Shown here: positions 55,081 to 64,000 of the stretch, one piece after another | Layout of the letters: each line of letters opens with the position of its first letter | How positions within the stretch are numbered: the stretch's first letter is position 1 | NCBI GenBank assembly: GCA_017654935.2 | Contig: CM065682.1 | Span: 43,671,036-43,735,035 of the forward strand | DNA length: 64,000 nucleotides | DNA from: Phymorhynchus buccinoides | Taxonomy: Eukaryota; Mollusca; Gastropoda; Neogastropoda; Raphitomidae | Direction: 5' to 3' | Notes under the pieces: generated by a model | Told to the model about the DNA's origin: nothing | What the model saw: the letters and a program-made list of their open reading frames with translations, nothing else | Databases searched by the model: none | Made by a program: the position numbers and the translations under genes

Positions 55081-55699
55081 AACAATGTTATTGATTAGAG
55101 AATATGTTTCATACACGTAGGCCTACAATTTGTTGCATTTGATGCAGAAAATGCTTCACTTAAAGGAAGATACCTGAATGTATAGATTCTTTGCTTTAGC
55201 GAATTTACGTTTTTTCCGCAGTGGACAGTAGACATGTATGCACATGAGTATTAAATGTGGTGAATGTTTTGCACAAGTGCATCAACACATTAGTTGAACA
55301 AAAACTATCTCCGTTTTCTGACATATTCAACTACAGTAACAACAACAACAACAACAACAATAACAACACCCAACAACCATAACAAAAAGAAGAAGAAAAA
55401 TACTTTCGCGTATAAGAGAAAAGCAAAACCATTTATTTATCTAGTAGCGTACACAAGAAAAGAAACTCCTAGTCATTTTATTTCGCTTGCAAAACAAATA
55501 ATCTCTCAAAATGGGATATTTTTGAACATGGGTAACTGAGGAAAAAGTGATTTTCTGAAGCTTTCTAAGGCATCTTGGAGAAAAACAGAAACTGTAGTAA
55601 ACGTTCATCATGCATTGAATTCTCTTCACTACTTTGAAAAATCAACATGATAGCTTGCTTATTTATTATCTAGTATGGCTCCTACCCACCTGCGTGCGC

Positions 55700-55800
55700 A
55701 TCTCGACCCTTCCAACGGAAGTGTCGCCATCTTAGTCCTTATTTGTGTGTAAACAGCATTTTTCAAACAAAGTTACTGACTAAGATGGCGGTCTCCCATA
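55700..55800 (+). promoter_or_regulatory. Candidate promoter with ETS site and paired YY1-like sites
   Basis: ACGGAAGTG at 55715-55723 fits an ETS site. GCCATCTTAGTC (55726) and GACTAAGATGGC (55778) are inverse copies of one YY1-like site about 50 bp apart. It lies 300 bp upstream of the acceptor of the secreted-peptide exon, so a 5' non-coding exon could start here. No transcript evidence is available. Confidence 0.4.
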
Positions 55801-56095
55801 ATATGGCCTGCTCCTTGTGGCCGGATATGACGACACGTGGGTACAAGCCATACTTAGAAGTATTAGCGATTTTGAATATTGTTTTCATTACCTTGAAAAC
55901 TTGAGGAGACCAGCATGGAAAAACAGTAGCTCGAAATATCTGCTGAAAATAAAATGTCCTTTTACAGTATTTTCCCACTTAGTGTGTTCTTTTGTTTTGT
56001 GCTCTGCTTGTTTATTTAATATCTTTAGAATTATTAGCGATATTTTGGGTTGCATCATTTGTATTTGTGTCATCTTCTCTCTGTTTTTGAGGACG

Positions 56096-61913
<5,818 letters not shown>

Positions 61914-62036
61914 CAGCTGCATGCAAATTCAGGCACAATGCCTCCCTTCTGGGTTTTTTAAAATATTTTGTATCTCTGCTTATAATTTCCTCAATAACTA
62001 GGAAAAATGTAACCGTATACCCCTTGGGTAAAGGTC

Positions 62037-62440
62037 AAGATGTGCCACCCTCCCTGTAAAGGTCAAGAGTGCCTCCCCCTTACATTTCTAGGTTAATTGT
62101 ATTTTTCCGTTATTGCCTTTCTTACCATACATAAAGCTGTATTTTAGGAACATTTTTAGCTAATAACCTTTTTTGAATACTAACCCTATCCCTAACCCTA
62201 GCCCTAAGCCTAACCCTACCCCCCCCCCCCCCCCCCTACCCTATAAGACGGAAAAACGCAACGAACCACAACTGTGACAAATCGCGGTGTACTGCAGTGG
62301 GGGGTAGGGTTAGGGTTAGGGTTAGTATTCCAAAAAGAGAATTAGCTGAAAATGTTCCTAAAATACAGCTTTATGTATGGTAAGAAAGGCAACAACGGAA
62401 AAATAGAATTAACCGAGAAATGCAAGTGGGGTGGCACATA
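62037..62440. mobile_element. Foldback element with telomere-like repeats, copy 2
   Basis: It shares the left end (GGTAAAGGTCAAGATGTGCC), arms and loop of the 25868 copy. The inner edge carries TAGGGTTAGGGTTAGGGTTA and, inverted, several CCCTAA-type units next to a poly-C run. The right end is cut short at GGGGTGGCACATA. It would lie in the 3' UTR of the secreted-peptide gene. Confidence 0.8.
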
Positions 62441-62511
62441 GAACAAAAGTATGATATTGCTAACGATAGGACTGCATGAAAAGCCTCACGGCTTGTTTTG
62501 TCCCTAATCAT

Positions 62512-62547
<36 letters not shown>

Positions 62548-62639
62548 GTCTGTCTGTCTCCCGTCTGTGTCTGTCTCTGTCTGTCTCTCTCACCCCATCT
62601 CTGTCTCTAAGAAACATTAAGAGTAGTTGTTAGATCACA

Positions 62640-63022
62640 TTTTTGGGGACCCAAGCCTCTGTACACGTTAACACTATTCACAAAACATCACTATTTCCCG
62701 CAACGACAACACAGTGAGCTTAAGTCATATTATGAGTGGCCTAACACTGTGTCGCCATAGGGAAATAGTGATATTTTGTGAATAGTGTTAAAGGTCTGTG
62801 TACACGTTAACATTATTCACGAGATATTTCTATTTCCCCATGGCAAAAAAGTGATAGCCCACTCTTAATATGACTTACAGCTCACTGTGTTGCCATGGGG
62901 AAATATAAATATCTTGTGAATAGTGATAACGTGTACACAGACCTTAGCGTGTACACAGACCTTAACTTGTACACAGACCTTAACGTGTACACAGACCTTA
63001 ACGTGTACACAGACCTTTACTG
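62640..63022. repeat. Nested inverted duplication and 18-bp tandem repeat
   Basis: Two hairpin-like halves each read TACACGTTAACA, ATTCAC, TATTTCCC, and then the inverse GGGAAATA, GTGAATAGTG. They are followed by about five copies of ACAGACCTTAACGTGTAC (62938-63018). Confidence 0.75.
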
Positions 63023-63119
63023 CATCATGCCATGCAAATGTTTGCTTTCTTGATAATTATACCTTTTTTGTTTCCTCTGTATATGGGCTGGTGGCCAAAG
63101 TACAATAAATAATTTGAAG

Positions 63120-63240
63120 ACAGCATAAAGCCTCTCTGTTGCTCTCTCTGTCTCTGTCTCTCTCTCTCTGTCTCTCTCTCTGTCCCCCCCCCCTCTCTCT
63201 CTGTGTATCTCTCTCTCTGTCTCCCCCCTACTCCCTTCTC
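63120..63240. repeat. CTCTCTGTCTC-rich simple sequence
   Basis: Low-complexity pyrimidine sequence; no gene is seen. Confidence 0.8.
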
Positions 63241-63294
63241 TTTAAACGAGTAGCATTCATCAGTATGGGGGCCTTTGTCTTAACTTGATTAAAT

Positions 63295-63850
63295 AGGCTA
63301 TTTCATTTCGTATTCGTATTCTTTATAAACTTTGTAATTTAGCGACGTTGATAATGTTTTAGGCGTTTTCTTTTCTTCCGGGACCTTTGCCCTCACCTGA
63401 CTAAAATTAATATGCTATTTATCTTCGTGTTCGTATTCTGTGCATACACTTTGCAATTTAGTGCTGTGCATTGTTTAGGTATTTTCTTTTCTTTCTGTTT
63501 TGCCTGCTGGTTTACTTATTCATTTTTAATCAAATATAATTATGCTGTTATAAAATTAATATGCTCTTTGTCTTCGTGTTCGTATTCTGTGCATACACTT
63601 TGCAATTTAGTGCTGTGCATTGTTTAGGTATTTTCTTTTCTTTCTGTTTTGCCTGCTGGTTTACTTATTCATTTTTAATCAAATATAATTATGCTGTTAT
63701 AAAATTAATATGCTCTTTGTCTTCGTGTTCGTATTATGTGCATAAACTTTGCAATTTAGTGCTGTGCATTTTTTTTAGGTATTTTCTTTTCTTGCGGTTT
63801 TGCTTGCTGGTTTACTTATTTATTTTGAATCAAATAGAAGCTGTTGTACT
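63295..63850. repeat. Tandem repeat, 149-bp unit, about 3.5 copies
   Basis: TATGCT starts units at 63411, 63560 and 63709. The middle copies are nearly identical (CTTCGTGTTCGTATTCTGTG, GCAATTTAGTGCTGTGCATT). A decayed copy precedes at about 63295 and the last one breaks off at about 63850. Confidence 0.85.
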
Positions 63851-64000
63851 CATTCTTTTATCCTTGGTAAATAAAATGTCGTTCATTCATTCGTGCGTTT
63901 GTTTGTTTGTTCGTTTGCTTCCTCTCTTTCTCTGTCTCTGTCTCCCCCCCCCCCCCCCCTTTCTGTCTTATTCTCTCTCATCCCCTTTATTTACCCACCC

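Noticed and set aside
55817..56095. Upstream extension of the signal-peptide frame to an ATG at 55817
   Set aside because: A strong acceptor at 56091 and a well-placed ATG at 56096 fit a signal peptide; the extension would bury it internally and lacks family character.
62923..63108. Frame repeating TCTQTL
   Set aside because: Read-out of the 18-bp tandem repeat.

Overview
The window is animal genomic DNA. Genes are split by long AT-rich introns with GT-AG sites, and non-coding sequence is packed with non-LTR retrotransposons, miniature inverted-repeat elements, microsatellites and minisatellites. The repeat mix (CR1/L2/Jockey-type LINEs, a DIRS-order tyrosine-recombinase retrotransposon, TTAA-flanked and hAT-like miniature elements, TTAGGG-type telomere motifs) fits a marine invertebrate. 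A mollusc, perhaps a gastropod, is my guess rather than something the sequence proves.

The dominant gene is CDC27 (APC3), a scaffold subunit of the anaphase-promoting complex, on the + strand. I could follow the whole coding sequence across 21 exons from 5855 to 39866. Every splice phase closes and the product is 855 residues, close to the human 824. The gene spans 34 kb because its introns have taken up mobile DNA: a 6.2-kb DIRS-like retroelement in intron 4, two hAT-like elements with leftover transposase N-terminal pieces, a third hAT-like element, several piggyBac-like TTAA elements and a foldback element carrying telomere-type repeats.

Upstream (1-5800) there is the first coding exon of a divergent minus-strand gene with an N-terminal membrane anchor, then LINE fragments on both strands, one interrupted by an insert with a degenerate hammerhead-ribozyme-like fold. 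Downstream of CDC27 (40-54 kb) come two minisatellites (42/44-bp units, then about 70 copies of a 45-bp unit), small inverted-repeat elements and broken LINEs.

The most interesting item is at 56.1-61.9 kb. A signal-peptide exon and a second exon 5.6 kb away join in phase to give a 69-residue prepropeptide with a KRR cleavage site and a C-terminal Cys-x6-Cys ring. It looks like an undescribed or highly diverged secreted peptide hormone. Its intron holds an APE-type LINE with endonuclease and reverse-transcriptase regions. The last 2 kb holds a second copy of the telomere-motif foldback element, a nested inverted duplication and a 149-bp tandem repeat.
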